From JABAAE01 sp905480545 (GTDB lineage: Bacteria > Planctomycetota > Planctomycetia > Pirellulales > Pirellulaceae), in contig CALSOR010000001.1 in the NCBI GenBank assembly GCA_943788025.1, forward strand, positions 3,294 to 67,293: a stretch of 64,000 nt of DNA. Reading direction: 5' to 3'. Of this stretch, positions 34,273 to 43,890 are shown in pieces (position 1 is the stretch's first letter; every line of letters begins with the position of its first letter). The notes beneath the pieces were generated by a model. It had not been told where the DNA came from, made no database searches, and saw nothing but the letters and a program-made list of their open reading frames with translations. A program made the translations under genes and the position numbers.

Positions 34273-36330
34273 TTGACGATGACGCATTACACTCAGTCAG
34301 AGGATCCAATTGCGCCAATCGCAGCCAAGCGGTTGCTTCCCGTTCAGATTCATAGTTCATTTAATACCATGGATCTCACCGAATACTTCCAGGTAAATCC
34401 GGCGACGATTTCGAAAACGTCAATGACTCGATCACGGAAGGGTTTTCCTCCGTCGAAAACACAATTAAATACAGGATTCAGTCAGCGATACGATCCACCA
34501 AACCAGAATCCCCCAACACCGCAACCAGAATCTCCGACGTTGAGTGCTTCGCGATCCAGTCGCATTAGTCAATTCCAAGACCTTCCATCAGATGAAATTC
34601 AGGAAGTCAGAAATGATAGAGAATTAACAATTTCACAAGCGGTTCAGGAAACTAACGAATCCCTCCGGATGCCAAGAGAAGACTCACCATTTGATGCGTG
34701 GTGGCTTCCGCAGGTGAACCATAGTTCTAAGCATGGCATTGGAATCAGCGTCGATCAGGTCGTCCTTTCGATGTTGCAAAATTCGCCCGAAATTCGGGCG
34801 ATCAGTCAGGAGCCAATAATCGCTTCGACCTTTATTGATCAAGAATCAGCGAAGTTTGATCCTGTTTCGTTTTTAGAATCTCGTTGGGATGATACAAACG
34901 AACCGGTTGGAAATATATTGACAACCAATAGCTCCCCCTTCCTCAAAGAACACATCGTAGATGCTCGAGCTGGATTCAGAAGAAAAAATCGCAGCGGAGC
35001 TGAATTCGATTTCTCGCAATCGATTGGGTTCAAGAACAGCAACTCGGATTTTTTTCAACCGCAAGATCAAGGGACTGCACGACTCGAACTGAATATAAAC
35101 CAACCCGTCCTCAGCGGTGCTGGACGCGTCGTCGGAACGAGCCGGATTTTACTTGCACAAATTGATCACAAAGTTGCCTGGAATCAGTACGCCAAAGGCT
35201 TGCAGGATGAGATCCTGATGGCGATTAGGGCGTATTGGGAATTGCATTTCCAAAAATCATCTTACGTGCTTCAAAAAAAAAACTACGAGTCTGCAGAAAA
35301 GTTGCTGCGCCGACTGAAAGGACGTCAATCGTTTGACACTCGACGCAGCCAGATCATTCGCGCCGAAGCCGCGATTGCTGCTCGAAAGCTCGATTTGGTC
35401 CGATCCTTTACCGACATCAGAAATGCCGAAACGCTGATCCGGGAAATCACACGCGATGCAACGCTTGGACGCCTCGGTGTCCTCAATCAACCAACGTTGG
35501 AACCTCGCGAAAATCCAGTCATCGACGAAAGACTTTATCCGGATCTGCCGTTTGTTGTAACAGTTGCATATGACAACCGTCCGGAAATACAGGAAGCTGT
35601 TCAGCGCTTAAAAGCAGCCGGCATCCAAAATAACGTTGCTAAAAACCAATTGCTTCCTCAATTGAGTTTACTGCTCAATGTATATTCCGCCGCGCTAAAT
35701 GGTGACACAGGAATCGAATCGGCCTTGCAAAGGCAGCTAACGGCGTCAACTCCCGGTTACTCAGCTGGATTCGTGTTCGAGTACCCGCTACACAATCGAG
35801 CTGCAATCGCGAGGAAACATCGGGTCGAAGCTGAAATCAATAAGCTCTCCTCAGAGCTAGATGATGTCTTTGGCCGAGTAACCGCCGAGGTTGAAATTGC
35901 TTTCCGTGAGCTGAAAATGGCGGCAGAAGCCGTTCGGCAGGCAAAGATCAGCATTATCGCTGCACGAAAGGATCAATCCTTTATTCAACGTCGCTGGGAG
36001 AACTTTGCATTCCTGGAAAACCCGGATTTTTCAAGCCCGACAATTTTGCTGGAGCAATTGCTCGATGCCCAGGACCGTATCACAGAAGTCGAAATCCAAT
36101 ATTCCGACGCGTCACGAAAGTTTATGGTGGCAATCGCCGAATTGCGAAAATCCGAAGGCAGTTTGTTGGGCTACCAAGAAGTGCAGGGTAGCGATTTGGG
36201 GCCTTCCGCACGGTATGGAAATTCGACCATAGATCAACCTGTTCCATTCGTAACGATGAACGGCGGCGAGCAAAACCCCAGTCAAAGCGATAGCAACGCT
36301 CCCCGATTTGATTTGCGCCAACAAAAATAA
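34273..36330 (+). pseudogene. TolC-type outer-membrane efflux protein, body separated from its signal peptide by an IS
   Basis: The open frame of 685 codons begins exactly at the IS boundary with TTG and has no signal peptide, which is found on the other side of the IS. After a Ser/Pro-rich leader of about 160 residues comes an OEP-type coiled-coil protein: ISVDQVVLSMLQNSPEIRAI, RLELNINQPVLSGAGRVVGT, DEILMAIRAYWELHFQKSSY, then LPFVVTVAYDNRPEIQEAVQ, KNQLLPQLSLLLNVYSAALN, SAGFVFEYPLHNRAAIARKH and VTAEVEIAFRELKMAAEAVR. Such proteins form the outer-membrane channel of efflux or type I export systems. Without export signal the product should not reach the outer membrane. Confidence 0.85.
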
Positions 36331-36508
36331 ACAGCGGCCCCATCAGTATTTAACACTTCATCCCGCGACAGCAGACTCTTAGAAAAACTATTTTCAATAG
36401 GGTGAAAACGCTAAAGAAATCGTCTTTCGAATCATCGATACACGACTGAAATTCCCGGAATTCTTGCATGCGGGTTGATGATAAATGGTCAATGAAACCT
36501 TATGATGG

Positions 36509-39022
36509 GTGATCAGTTGCTTGGTGAAATTTGAACGCCGGAGCGACCAATCAATAGGGATTTCCAACGACGTGTCCGATAAATCGTATGCCCTGGGCCA
36601 ACCGCAGCTTCTCATTCCAGTCCTTCTTGCGGGATTGGTATTCGCAGCGTTTTTGGGCTACGCATATTGGAAGCAGAAACAAGCCAATTCGTTTACCCGT
36701 TTCTTTTGCTTTTTTCTCAAATTGGCGGGTTTTGCAATTCTCGCTTTTTGTCTTTTAGAACCCTTGCTAACGGGTACTCGACCAACTCCCGGTGAAAATG
36801 TCTTTGTTGTCATCGCAGATCGCTCGCAAAGTTTGAACATAAAAAACAACGGTGAAAAACTGACGCGCGGCGATATACTTTCAAAAACGTTGGAAAGCGG
36901 AAACCAATGGCAAGTCCGCTTGGCGCAAGACTTTGATACACGTCGCTATTGGATTGGGAAAAAACTGGAAAGTGTCGATGAATTTCGTTTTGACCAAATA
37001 AACGATGACGATTCTTCTGTTGACAAAAGTAGCGCCGTTACGTTTTCCGATTCTGAATCGCGGCTTAAGACAGCTTTGACCACGATTGGAAATCGGTTGA
37101 GTAATCGTCCGGTTGCTGGCGTTTTGTTTTTTACTGACGGCAATGCAACCGACTTTCAAAGCCTTGAATTCGATGAAACCAAACTGCCTCCCATTTATCC
37201 CGTTGTTCAAGGAAGTGACGATGTAATCACCGACCTTGAGGTGGAGAAGGTCTCTGTCAGCCAAACCAACTTTGAAGCAGCTCCCATTTCAATCACAGCC
37301 AATCTTGTCAGCCGCAATTCGGAAACAAAGAAAGTCATTGCTGAGTTGATTGATGAATCAGGCGCTGTTGTGGACGAACAAATTATTGACGTCGATGGCA
37401 ACGCCAAAGTCATATTCAAGACAAAACCGACTGAGGTCGGCGTGCATTTCTACACTGTCGCCGCTACTTATGCAGAAGACCTGGAGAATGCAACCAACGG
37501 AGCGCCGACAATCGAAGGAACGTTGAGCAACAACTCACAAAATGTTGTTGTCGATCGTGGCGGCGGTCCCTACCGTGTACTGTACGTTTCAGGACGCCCA
37601 AACTGGGAATTCAAGTTTCTCAATCGCGCCGTCGAAGACGACAATGAAGTCAATTTAGTCGGATTAATTCGAATCGCGAAAGAAAAGCCAAAATTTGATT
37701 TCCGACGAAAAGGAGCCTCGACGACCAGCGAGTTTTTTAAAGGCTTTGACAAGGACGAAGACGACGCAGAACAATACTTCGAACCCGTGTTATTGAGACT
37801 GGGTACAATCGACGAAAACGAACTACGTGGCGGTTTTCCCAAGTCTGCCGAGGAGCTGTTCAAATACGATGCAGTCATTTGCGATGATGTCGAATCCAAG
37901 TACTTTACGTTCGAGCAAATGTCGTTGATCAAGCGTTTTGTTGGTGAACGGGGCGGTGGATTTCTTATGCTGGGAGGTCAAGAAAGCTTCTCCGAAGGAA
38001 ATTACAGTCGAACACCTATCGCCGATCTATTGCCTGTTTACGTTTCGACTGCGAATAAAAACATTGTTAATGAAACGCCGTCCATTGAAGACCCGTTTTC
38101 CTCGGATGGTGGGGTTGGACGTTCAATTCGAAAAGAAATTTTTCGTTTTCGGCTCTCACGAACGGGACAATTGCAACCGTGGGTTCGTCTCAGAGCAACG
38201 GAAAACGAAGAGGCAGATCGAATCTTGAAGATGCCAAATTTCGCCAGCTTGAACCGTGTTTCGGGGATCAAACCAGGAGCGGATGAGTTAGCATTTGTTG
38301 GGAACCCAGCCGGCGAGAACTATACGGCTCTGGTGACTCAAAACTACGGAAAGGGGCGAAGCGGCGCCCTTCTTGTGGGTGATTTCTGGCGATGGGGTTT
38401 GAATCGAAAAGAAGACGATAAAAACGATTTGGAAAGTGCATGGCGGCAGACGATTCGATGGTTGGTTGCCGACGTCCCGCGACGGGTTGAGGTGAACGTG
38501 ACCCGCGCCAAGGACATCCTCTCAGACTACCAAATTTCGATTAACGTTCGGAACGAGGAGTTCTTGCCCCTGGATAATGCAGAGTTGGAAATCACGGTCA
38601 CTGATCCCAAGGGAAAAACATACAAAACACAGGCGCAACAAAACTCTAACGAAGCAGGAAAGTATGATGCAAACTTTCCTTCGTTGGTGGATGGCAATTA
38701 TGTAGCAACCGTTGTCGCAAAAAATCCGGACGGAACGATCATCGAAACCAGACAAGCTGGCTGGGTGTGCGCTTCGTCAAACGAAGAACTCCAAAGCCTG
38801 GAGCCGAATCGAAAATGGTTAACCGAACTGGCCCAAAAAACGGGCGGCGAAGTCATTAAAAACGATGGGGTAGATGAATTCGTTAAGCAATTGCCCAACA
38901 AAAAGCTACCCCGGGAAGAAACGGCAATCTTTCCGCTTTGGCATCACATGCTTTTCTTCTGGATAGCGATCACTTGCCTCGCATCCGAGTGGGGAATCAG
39001 GCGACTCAACGGCTTGCCTTAA
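36509..39022 (+). CDS. Large membrane protein with VWA-like and glutamine-amidotransferase-like regions
   Basis: 837 residues read from GTG 36509; the true start may be later, because the first membrane helix begins near residue 33 (LLIPVLLAGLVFAAFLGYAY). A second helix follows (FFLKLAGFAILAFCLLEPLL). A periplasmic VWA-like part comes next (FVVIADRSQSLNIKNNG, VAGVLFFTDGNATD), then Ig-like regions and a GATase1-like segment (YRVLYVSGRPNWEFKFLNRA, DAVICDDVESKYFTFEQMSL, FVGERGGGFLMLGGQESF, GKGRSGALLVGDFWRWG). The C-terminus has one last helix (LWHHMLFFWIAITCLASEWG). Planctomycetes have this family next to MoxR/DUF58 genes; here those are absent. Function unknown. Confidence 0.82.
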   Translation: MISCLVKFERRSDQSIGISNDVSDKSYALGQPQLLIPVLLAGLVFAAFLGYAYWKQKQANSFTRFFCFFLKLAGFAILAFCLLEPLLTGTRPTPGENVFVVIADRSQSLNIKNNGEKLTRGDILSKTLESGNQWQVRLAQDFDTRRYWIGKKLESVDEFRFDQINDDDSSVDKSSAVTFSDSESRLKTALTTIGNRLSNRPVAGVLFFTDGNATDFQSLEFDETKLPPIYPVVQGSDDVITDLEVEKVSVSQTNFEAAPISITANLVSRNSETKKVIAELIDESGAVVDEQIIDVDGNAKVIFKTKPTEVGVHFYTVAATYAEDLENATNGAPTIEGTLSNNSQNVVVDRGGGPYRVLYVSGRPNWEFKFLNRAVEDDNEVNLVGLIRIAKEKPKFDFRRKGASTTSEFFKGFDKDEDDAEQYFEPVLLRLGTIDENELRGGFPKSAEELFKYDAVICDDVESKYFTFEQMSLIKRFVGERGGGFLMLGGQESFSEGNYSRTPIADLLPVYVSTANKNIVNETPSIEDPFSSDGGVGRSIRKEIFRFRLSRTGQLQPWVRLRATENEEADRILKMPNFASLNRVSGIKPGADELAFVGNPAGENYTALVTQNYGKGRSGALLVGDFWRWGLNRKEDDKNDLESAWRQTIRWLVADVPRRVEVNVTRAKDILSDYQISINVRNEEFLPLDNAELEITVTDPKGKTYKTQAQQNSNEAGKYDANFPSLVDGNYVATVVAKNPDGTIIETRQAGWVCASSNEELQSLEPNRKWLTELAQKTGGEVIKNDGVDEFVKQLPNKKLPREETAIFPLWHHMLFFWIAITCLASEWGIRRLNGLP

Positions 39023-39165
39023 ACCACAAGCGATATCATGACCGGGTTACGGAACTTGCCGGCATGGGATTCATAAATCCGAGCAGCCGGATCTTCCCAT
39101 GTGGTGTCACTTTCTACGCAAATCCTCACGATTTGGATTGCCATATTGTCTAAATGCACAAACGA

Positions 39166-39969
39166 TCATCTTGCCAATGTCGGTGATTGGGATTTTGCAA
39201 TCCCGTAGTACTCAGACAAGCTGACTTCTTTGAATTCAGTTACGTAGTCAAGAGCTTGGTCGATTCGTTGCCGATCTTTTCTGGACAGAGTCCAGACGAC
39301 GAAATGCTTAGTCTTGGCTTTGATCGCACTACCAAACACGCCATTGGATGGCTTATAGACTCTTTCAACTTCTTGCGGAATAATCTCACGATTCGAGATC
39401 GCTTTGTTCACTTCCAAACGGGCAAACGGAGGCATTTGCCGCGGATCGGTGGCACTCAACTTTGAATATCCATTTGCGAAGTCGATATAGGCGTCAAACG
39501 ATTCCTTACTCTTCGATGGTGTCCCCTTAATCTTGTACGTCATTTGGTCGCTGGAAAGTGTGATTTGCTTTGTCGCTTCGTTGTACGTTTCATCGAACTT
39601 CGGATTAAAAAGAAACGGTTCCTTTTTGGTTAGCGATTCACGCTTTTTCAGAATTTCAACATATTCATCAACCGTATTCTGCTCCAAGATGACCTTCGTT
39701 CTGGACGCCACATTCAGAAGCACAAAACGGCCGGTTCTGCGATCATAGACCGTTATTTTTTCAGGACCTGTCCTGGAAAAATCGTAAACAGAAGTATCAG
39801 AAAACAGGGTAATATTTTCAAAAACCGGTTGTCTCGCATTGCCAGAGTAAACCTCAGTTTCGATTCGCATGTCCTGCCCTTGTACGGTCGGTTGAAAGGG
39901 TCGAATCACAAAGAAGGCACCAACAATACCTGCGGTTATGGAAGTACTTAAGAGCGTTCGGCGGTACAT
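39166..39969 (-). CDS. Secreted conserved hypothetical protein
   Basis: ATG 39969 with GAGGGG 4-9 nt upstream is a strong start; the longer frame adds 47 residues without features. 267 residues with a signal or anchor segment (RRTLLSTSITAGIVGAFFVI). The body (MRIETEVYSGNARQPVFENI, TLFSDTSVYDFSRTGPEKIT, VYDRRTGRFVLLNVASRTKV, FNPKFDETYNEATKQITLSS) is a pattern I know from planctomycete proteins of unknown function. No catalytic motif is visible. It is convergent with the large membrane protein gene, from which it is separated by 143 nt. Confidence 0.82.
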   Translation of the reverse strand: MYRRTLLSTSITAGIVGAFFVIRPFQPTVQGQDMRIETEVYSGNARQPVFENITLFSDTSVYDFSRTGPEKITVYDRRTGRFVLLNVASRTKVILEQNTVDEYVEILKKRESLTKKEPFLFNPKFDETYNEATKQITLSSDQMTYKIKGTPSKSKESFDAYIDFANGYSKLSATDPRQMPPFARLEVNKAISNREIIPQEVERVYKPSNGVFGSAIKAKTKHFVVWTLSRKDRQRIDQALDYVTEFKEVSLSEYYGIAKSQSPTLAR

Positions 39970-40364
39970 GATCCCCTCGCGATTTGGCAATAATTCGACA
40001 CGTTTTGTCGCAAAGGTTAAAGATTCTCGCGATACCTGTCGAGCCCGATTTATTTGCCCGGAATCTTTGTCGTCCAACACAAAAGGCAAAGAATTCCCGG
40101 ACGTTTGCAAGCCATTTAGAAGGAAAAAACGTTCTCAACGACTGCTTCGCCACAAATTCAATACCGAACAGACTTTGCAATGCTGAAAAACCTTCAAGAA
40201 TCAGAATTTTTTGCAGCAACTTTTATGCGTCCTTCTTTTACGTTTGACCAATTCGATAAGCTCAGCCCGAATTCCATCTGAGTCGTCGGTTCGATTCTTG
40301 ACAGCGGATTGGGCTGTTGAACCGACTCTCTGTAAGAAAGACCAATCGCGAAACAAGTTCAACA

Positions 40365-41771
40365 CTACTTCTTCAACAACATGGGCTTTGACGATTCCAA
40401 TGTAAGTGCATCGCGTTGCTCACTTCCTTGAATGTTGTCGTTTCCCAGCGTGTAGATCGCATTTACGGCCAAGGCTTCCATCCGCTTTATGACTTCGGAG
40501 TTGGATTTCGCAACATTGTGTTTTTCAGCTGGATCGTTTTTTAAATCAAACAATTTAGCCGTTCGCCCGGGACCAACCCGTTGGGAGGAATTCCAATTGG
40601 GATGCGTTTCCGCTAACGGTAAATGGTACTTCCAGTCACCAGCGCGAATCGCTTGCAATTGCCGACGTCGAAAATAGCAAAACGATTCATATCGCGATTT
40701 AGCATGTTTTTCACCGTAGAGCATTTTCGAAATATCAAACCCGTCGATCTTTTTTTCTGGAAGCAGAGCTCCTGCAATAGCACTAAGCGTTGGTAGAAAA
40801 TCCATCGTGGTCGAGAGTTCGTCGCACATTTTGTTCGCTGGAACCCGTCCAGACCAACGTGCAATCATCGGAACTCGCATTCCACCTTCCATGGTCGATC
40901 CTTTCGCACCAGACAGAGGCGCATTTGATCCGCCATTTCGTCCATTGGACCCGTTATCTGACGTAAAAATAACCAGCGTGTTGTCAGCAATCTTTAATCG
41001 ATTCAAGCACTTGAGAATCTGCCCCGTGGACCAATCGATTTCTTCAACGGAATCACCATACCGACCATTCTTGCTTTTCCCTAAAAAGTCTGGTGATGCG
41101 AAGATTGGCACATGTGGAAATGTGTGAGGAAGGTACACAAAGAATGGGCTCGCTTGATTTTTTTCGATGAAGCTTACGACCTCTTCTGTGTAACGGCTAG
41201 TTATCGTCGCCTGATTGGCTGGGGCCTCAATCACCGTTTCTTGTTGAACAAGTGGAAGTGGCGGATCACCGCGACCTTTCGATTGCATGTCGTTCGAGTA
41301 AGGAATCCCGAAATAATAATCAAATCCGTGCTGCGTGGGCAGGTGCTCCGGTTGATCGCCGAGATGCCACTTTCCAACACACGCCGTCTTGTATCCTTGC
41401 GATTTGAGAGCCTCGGCAATGGTCAACTCGTTTGGGTTCAAGCCTCGGCGACTCTGTGGAATCAAAACCCAATGGCCGGTAGAGTCTTCGTGCATTCCTA
41501 TCCGCCTCGGGTAGCAGCCCGTCAACAAACTCGCCCTTGACGGTGTGCACACAGGACTCGATGAATAAAAGTTCGTGAACCTTAATCCGTCTTTGGCGAG
41601 TTGATCAATGTTGGGTGTTCGGTTTTTTATTGAGCCGTAACAACCAAGATCACCATAACCCAGGTCATCACAAAAAATCAGAATGATGTTTGGCTTGGCA
41701 ATGTCCGCGGACTTTGCACCGGAAACCAGCGTTGATAAAGCCAGAATGGTCCCAAGCAGTTTAGCGTTCAT
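40365..41771 (-). CDS. Secreted type I sulfatase (Cys-type)
   Basis: 468 residues with a signal peptide (LLGTILALSTLVSGAKSA). The metal-binding start is IILIFCDDLGYGDLGCYG, and the active-site motif is SSPVCTPSRASLLTGCYPRR, in which Cys75 of CTPSR would be converted to formylglycine by a separate enzyme. Other blocks are GKWHLG, HGFDYYFGIPYSNDM, TSDNGSNGRNGG and KGSTMEGGMRVPMIARWSGR. It hydrolyses sulfate esters, most likely on algal or host polysaccharides; the substrate cannot be read from the sequence. The SUMF1-like protein at 4.3-6.8 kb lacks the FGE Cys pair, so the maturation enzyme should be elsewhere. Confidence 0.95.
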   Translation of the reverse strand: MNAKLLGTILALSTLVSGAKSADIAKPNIILIFCDDLGYGDLGCYGSIKNRTPNIDQLAKDGLRFTNFYSSSPVCTPSRASLLTGCYPRRIGMHEDSTGHWVLIPQSRRGLNPNELTIAEALKSQGYKTACVGKWHLGDQPEHLPTQHGFDYYFGIPYSNDMQSKGRGDPPLPLVQQETVIEAPANQATITSRYTEEVVSFIEKNQASPFFVYLPHTFPHVPIFASPDFLGKSKNGRYGDSVEEIDWSTGQILKCLNRLKIADNTLVIFTSDNGSNGRNGGSNAPLSGAKGSTMEGGMRVPMIARWSGRVPANKMCDELSTTMDFLPTLSAIAGALLPEKKIDGFDISKMLYGEKHAKSRYESFCYFRRRQLQAIRAGDWKYHLPLAETHPNWNSSQRVGPGRTAKLFDLKNDPAEKHNVAKSNSEVIKRMEALAVNAIYTLGNDNIQGSEQRDALTLESSKPMLLKK

Positions 41772-41952
41772 TTATTTCGACTCTTTAAGAAGTAACGATT
41801 CAACGGTGTTTATGTTGTGGTTCACGAAAACCGACCACGGAACGATGCCGCAGATGCGAAAAACAGTTTGAATGTTTGAACTTCGCAGCCCTGAAAATTA
41901 TCGTTTTAATCTGCTTGGAATTGGCTCGATCAACAATCAAATGACACGAGCA

Positions 41953-43068
41953 CTAACGTTGAAAGATTGGAAGATACGCCAGATCCAGTTGCAACATGAT
42001 AAGGGAACAGCTGGTGACGTACGCCGATGCGACCTCGCCCGTCCATGATCCGTCGTTGTTTTGCGCATCGATGATCCGTTTGTACAAGCGATCTCGAAAC
42101 GGCTCCCAAACCTCCTTCTTCTGTCGATAAACAACTTGAGCGTAATAAAGATACGTATAGTGCCAATGCCCCCAACCCTGCTCATCGGAAAGGGAATGGA
42201 GATTTCGTTTACAATACTTCCACATCTCCGGGACGTGCTCACTTTCGTACTCACCAGCGTTGTAAAGTGAGGCCAGCGACGCTGCGGTGATCGCGGGGCG
42301 GGATTGGCCTTTTTGAGATTCTTCTGAGCTATAAGAGATGCCGCCGTCCTTGTTTTTGCATTTGTAGATGTATTGAATCGCCCTATCGATACAACTTTTG
42401 GGAACCTTGATCCCGCAATTTCGACATCCCCTAAGACCCTGCACCTGCGTAATCGTTGTGGAACCTTCATCGAAATCGGAACCTTCCTTTGCGCTCACGT
42501 AGCCCCAACCGCCGGCCTTGGTCTGCGCGTTGACCGAAAACTTTACAGCGGATTTCAGTGAATCGATAATCTCTTGTCGCCTCGATTGATCCTCTTCTTC
42601 ACCAAGAACTTGAGAAAGAAACAGCATGGCGAACCCGTGACCGTACGTGTAGCGATCGTCGGTTTCGGGATCCCCAATTAATCCGTTTGTGCGGACTTTA
42701 GAAAGGAGAAAATCGGTGGCATTAGAGATGTTTTTCGAATACGGCCCTTGAGTGATCGTCGAACCTGAGCACGTCAACGCTAATCCGGCGAGTGCGGTCA
42801 TGGCCGCATAGTAGGTTCCTTCAGCTGACCAATGTCCAAGACGGCTTTGGTTCGTTGCGATCCAATCCAACCCCTTCTTTCGCGCGTCAAGCAATTTTTG
42901 CGGCGGTTCGTCTTTCGACAACGCAGGTTGAGCCGCACTTCCGATCGACGATGAAAACGGAACCGTCGCCAAACCCAGCGGAGAAAATGGCGTTGCGAAA
43001 AGAGGCAGATACGAAAGATTCATGCTCAGCCACTTTCGCCGATCCTGCATTTTTGAATTTCCGTTCAT
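41953..43068 (-). CDS. Squalene-cyclase/prenyltransferase-like alpha-barrel protein, secreted
   Basis: 371 residues from ATG 43068. After an export-like N-terminus (LSYLPLFATPFSPLGLATVP) the protein shows repeated alpha-alpha barrel units of the prenyltransferase/squalene oxidase type with QW-like motifs: LDWIATNQSRLGHWSAEGTY, TDRYTYGHGFAMLF-like helix pair (DDRYTYGHGFAMLFLSQVLG), NAQTKAGGWGYVSAK, YIYKCKNKDGGISYSSEESQ, LHSLSDEQGWGHWHYTYLYY and IIDAQNNDGSWTGEVASAYV. The cyclase DxDD motif is not evident, so it is probably not a terpene cyclase. Such proteins are frequent in planctomycetes and are of unknown function. Confidence 0.85.
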   Translation of the reverse strand: MNGNSKMQDRRKWLSMNLSYLPLFATPFSPLGLATVPFSSSIGSAAQPALSKDEPPQKLLDARKKGLDWIATNQSRLGHWSAEGTYYAAMTALAGLALTCSGSTITQGPYSKNISNATDFLLSKVRTNGLIGDPETDDRYTYGHGFAMLFLSQVLGEEEDQSRRQEIIDSLKSAVKFSVNAQTKAGGWGYVSAKEGSDFDEGSTTITQVQGLRGCRNCGIKVPKSCIDRAIQYIYKCKNKDGGISYSSEESQKGQSRPAITAASLASLYNAGEYESEHVPEMWKYCKRNLHSLSDEQGWGHWHYTYLYYAQVVYRQKKEVWEPFRDRLYKRIIDAQNNDGSWTGEVASAYVTSCSLIMLQLDLAYLPIFQR

Positions 43069-43433
43069 CGGTGATACCAAGTTGGAATTCTTGCCTTGAA
43101 ATGCAATTGGCCATGAACTTCAATTGGCCATGAAAACAGAATGACGATTTTCGCGCCGCAAAACTCCATTTGCCGCATAAGTCAGACTATCAAAAAAGAT
43201 CTCTATTTCAAAATCGGATTGAGAATTGAGACGAATGAGCTGAAATTGGAATCAAATTACGGCAATGCATGATTCAAATTTCTCTTCGGAAGGCAATTTA
43301 GGGACCAATTGCGAGTCGTATTTTCGAACAAAGTTCGCTTTTGCCGTGCAAAATATGGTGAAAACCGAACTGAGTGCGACAATCCCCATCTTCTTTTTAA
43401 AGGGCAACGCGGATCAATTCTCCGCACTAAAAA
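43069..43433. other. Intergenic region, no gene seen
   Basis: 365 bases between the cyclase-like gene and the small membrane protein gene, both on the minus strand. A short direct duplication is visible near 43105-43135 (two copies of AATTGGCCATGAA). I find no coding frame with support and no clear terminator. Confidence 0.5.
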
Positions 43434-43640
43434 CTAAACCTGTTCCCGGAACGTCAAAAAACTGACCGCCGCCAATGCACCGCCGCCGATAGTGAATACG
43501 ATATCGAGGAAGTAAGGCGAGAAGCCTTTCATAGGCGAAAGCGTAGCCATTCCTGCGAAATGCAGAATTAAGTCCGATAAAAAAAGCAGCAAAACCAGGA
43601 TGCCACAAATCATCCCGATGATGCACAGTACTTTTTGCAT
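43434..43640 (-). CDS. Small two-helix membrane protein
   Basis: 68 residues from ATG 43640, preceded by GAGGAAAC at a good distance; the TTG at 43655 overlaps that ribosome site. Two transmembrane helices are visible (VLCIIGMICGILVLLLFLSD and FLDIVFTIGGGALAAVSFLT) joined by a short loop with Pro-Met-Lys-Gly. Similar small proteins are known to me from Pirellulales genomes but without function. No neighbour suggests a role. Confidence 0.72.
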   Translation of the reverse strand: MQKVLCIIGMICGILVLLLFLSDLILHFAGMATLSPMKGFSPYFLDIVFTIGGGALAAVSFLTFREQV

Positions 43641-43890
43641 TAGGTGTTTCCTCAACGGTGCTTACCATGGGCAGAAGTGCCGATGGTATTTCGTTAGTAT
43701 AATTCAGGCGTTTCGCGTGTCACGTCCGACGCGGACGGGAAACCGGCATTACCCCAAATAGCTCAAAATCCTGTGGATCTGACCTAATCTTACCGGTTTT
43801 TCCCTTTGTGCCGCCCATGTTACAAACAATTTCACGCTGCCCAAAGAGACCTCGGCAGATTTCAATACAAAATTTTAATTTGCAAAACTA

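Noticed and set aside
32870..34275. Target-site duplication of the IS
   Set aside because: The flanks (CAAG left, TTGA right) do not match, so I cannot claim one.
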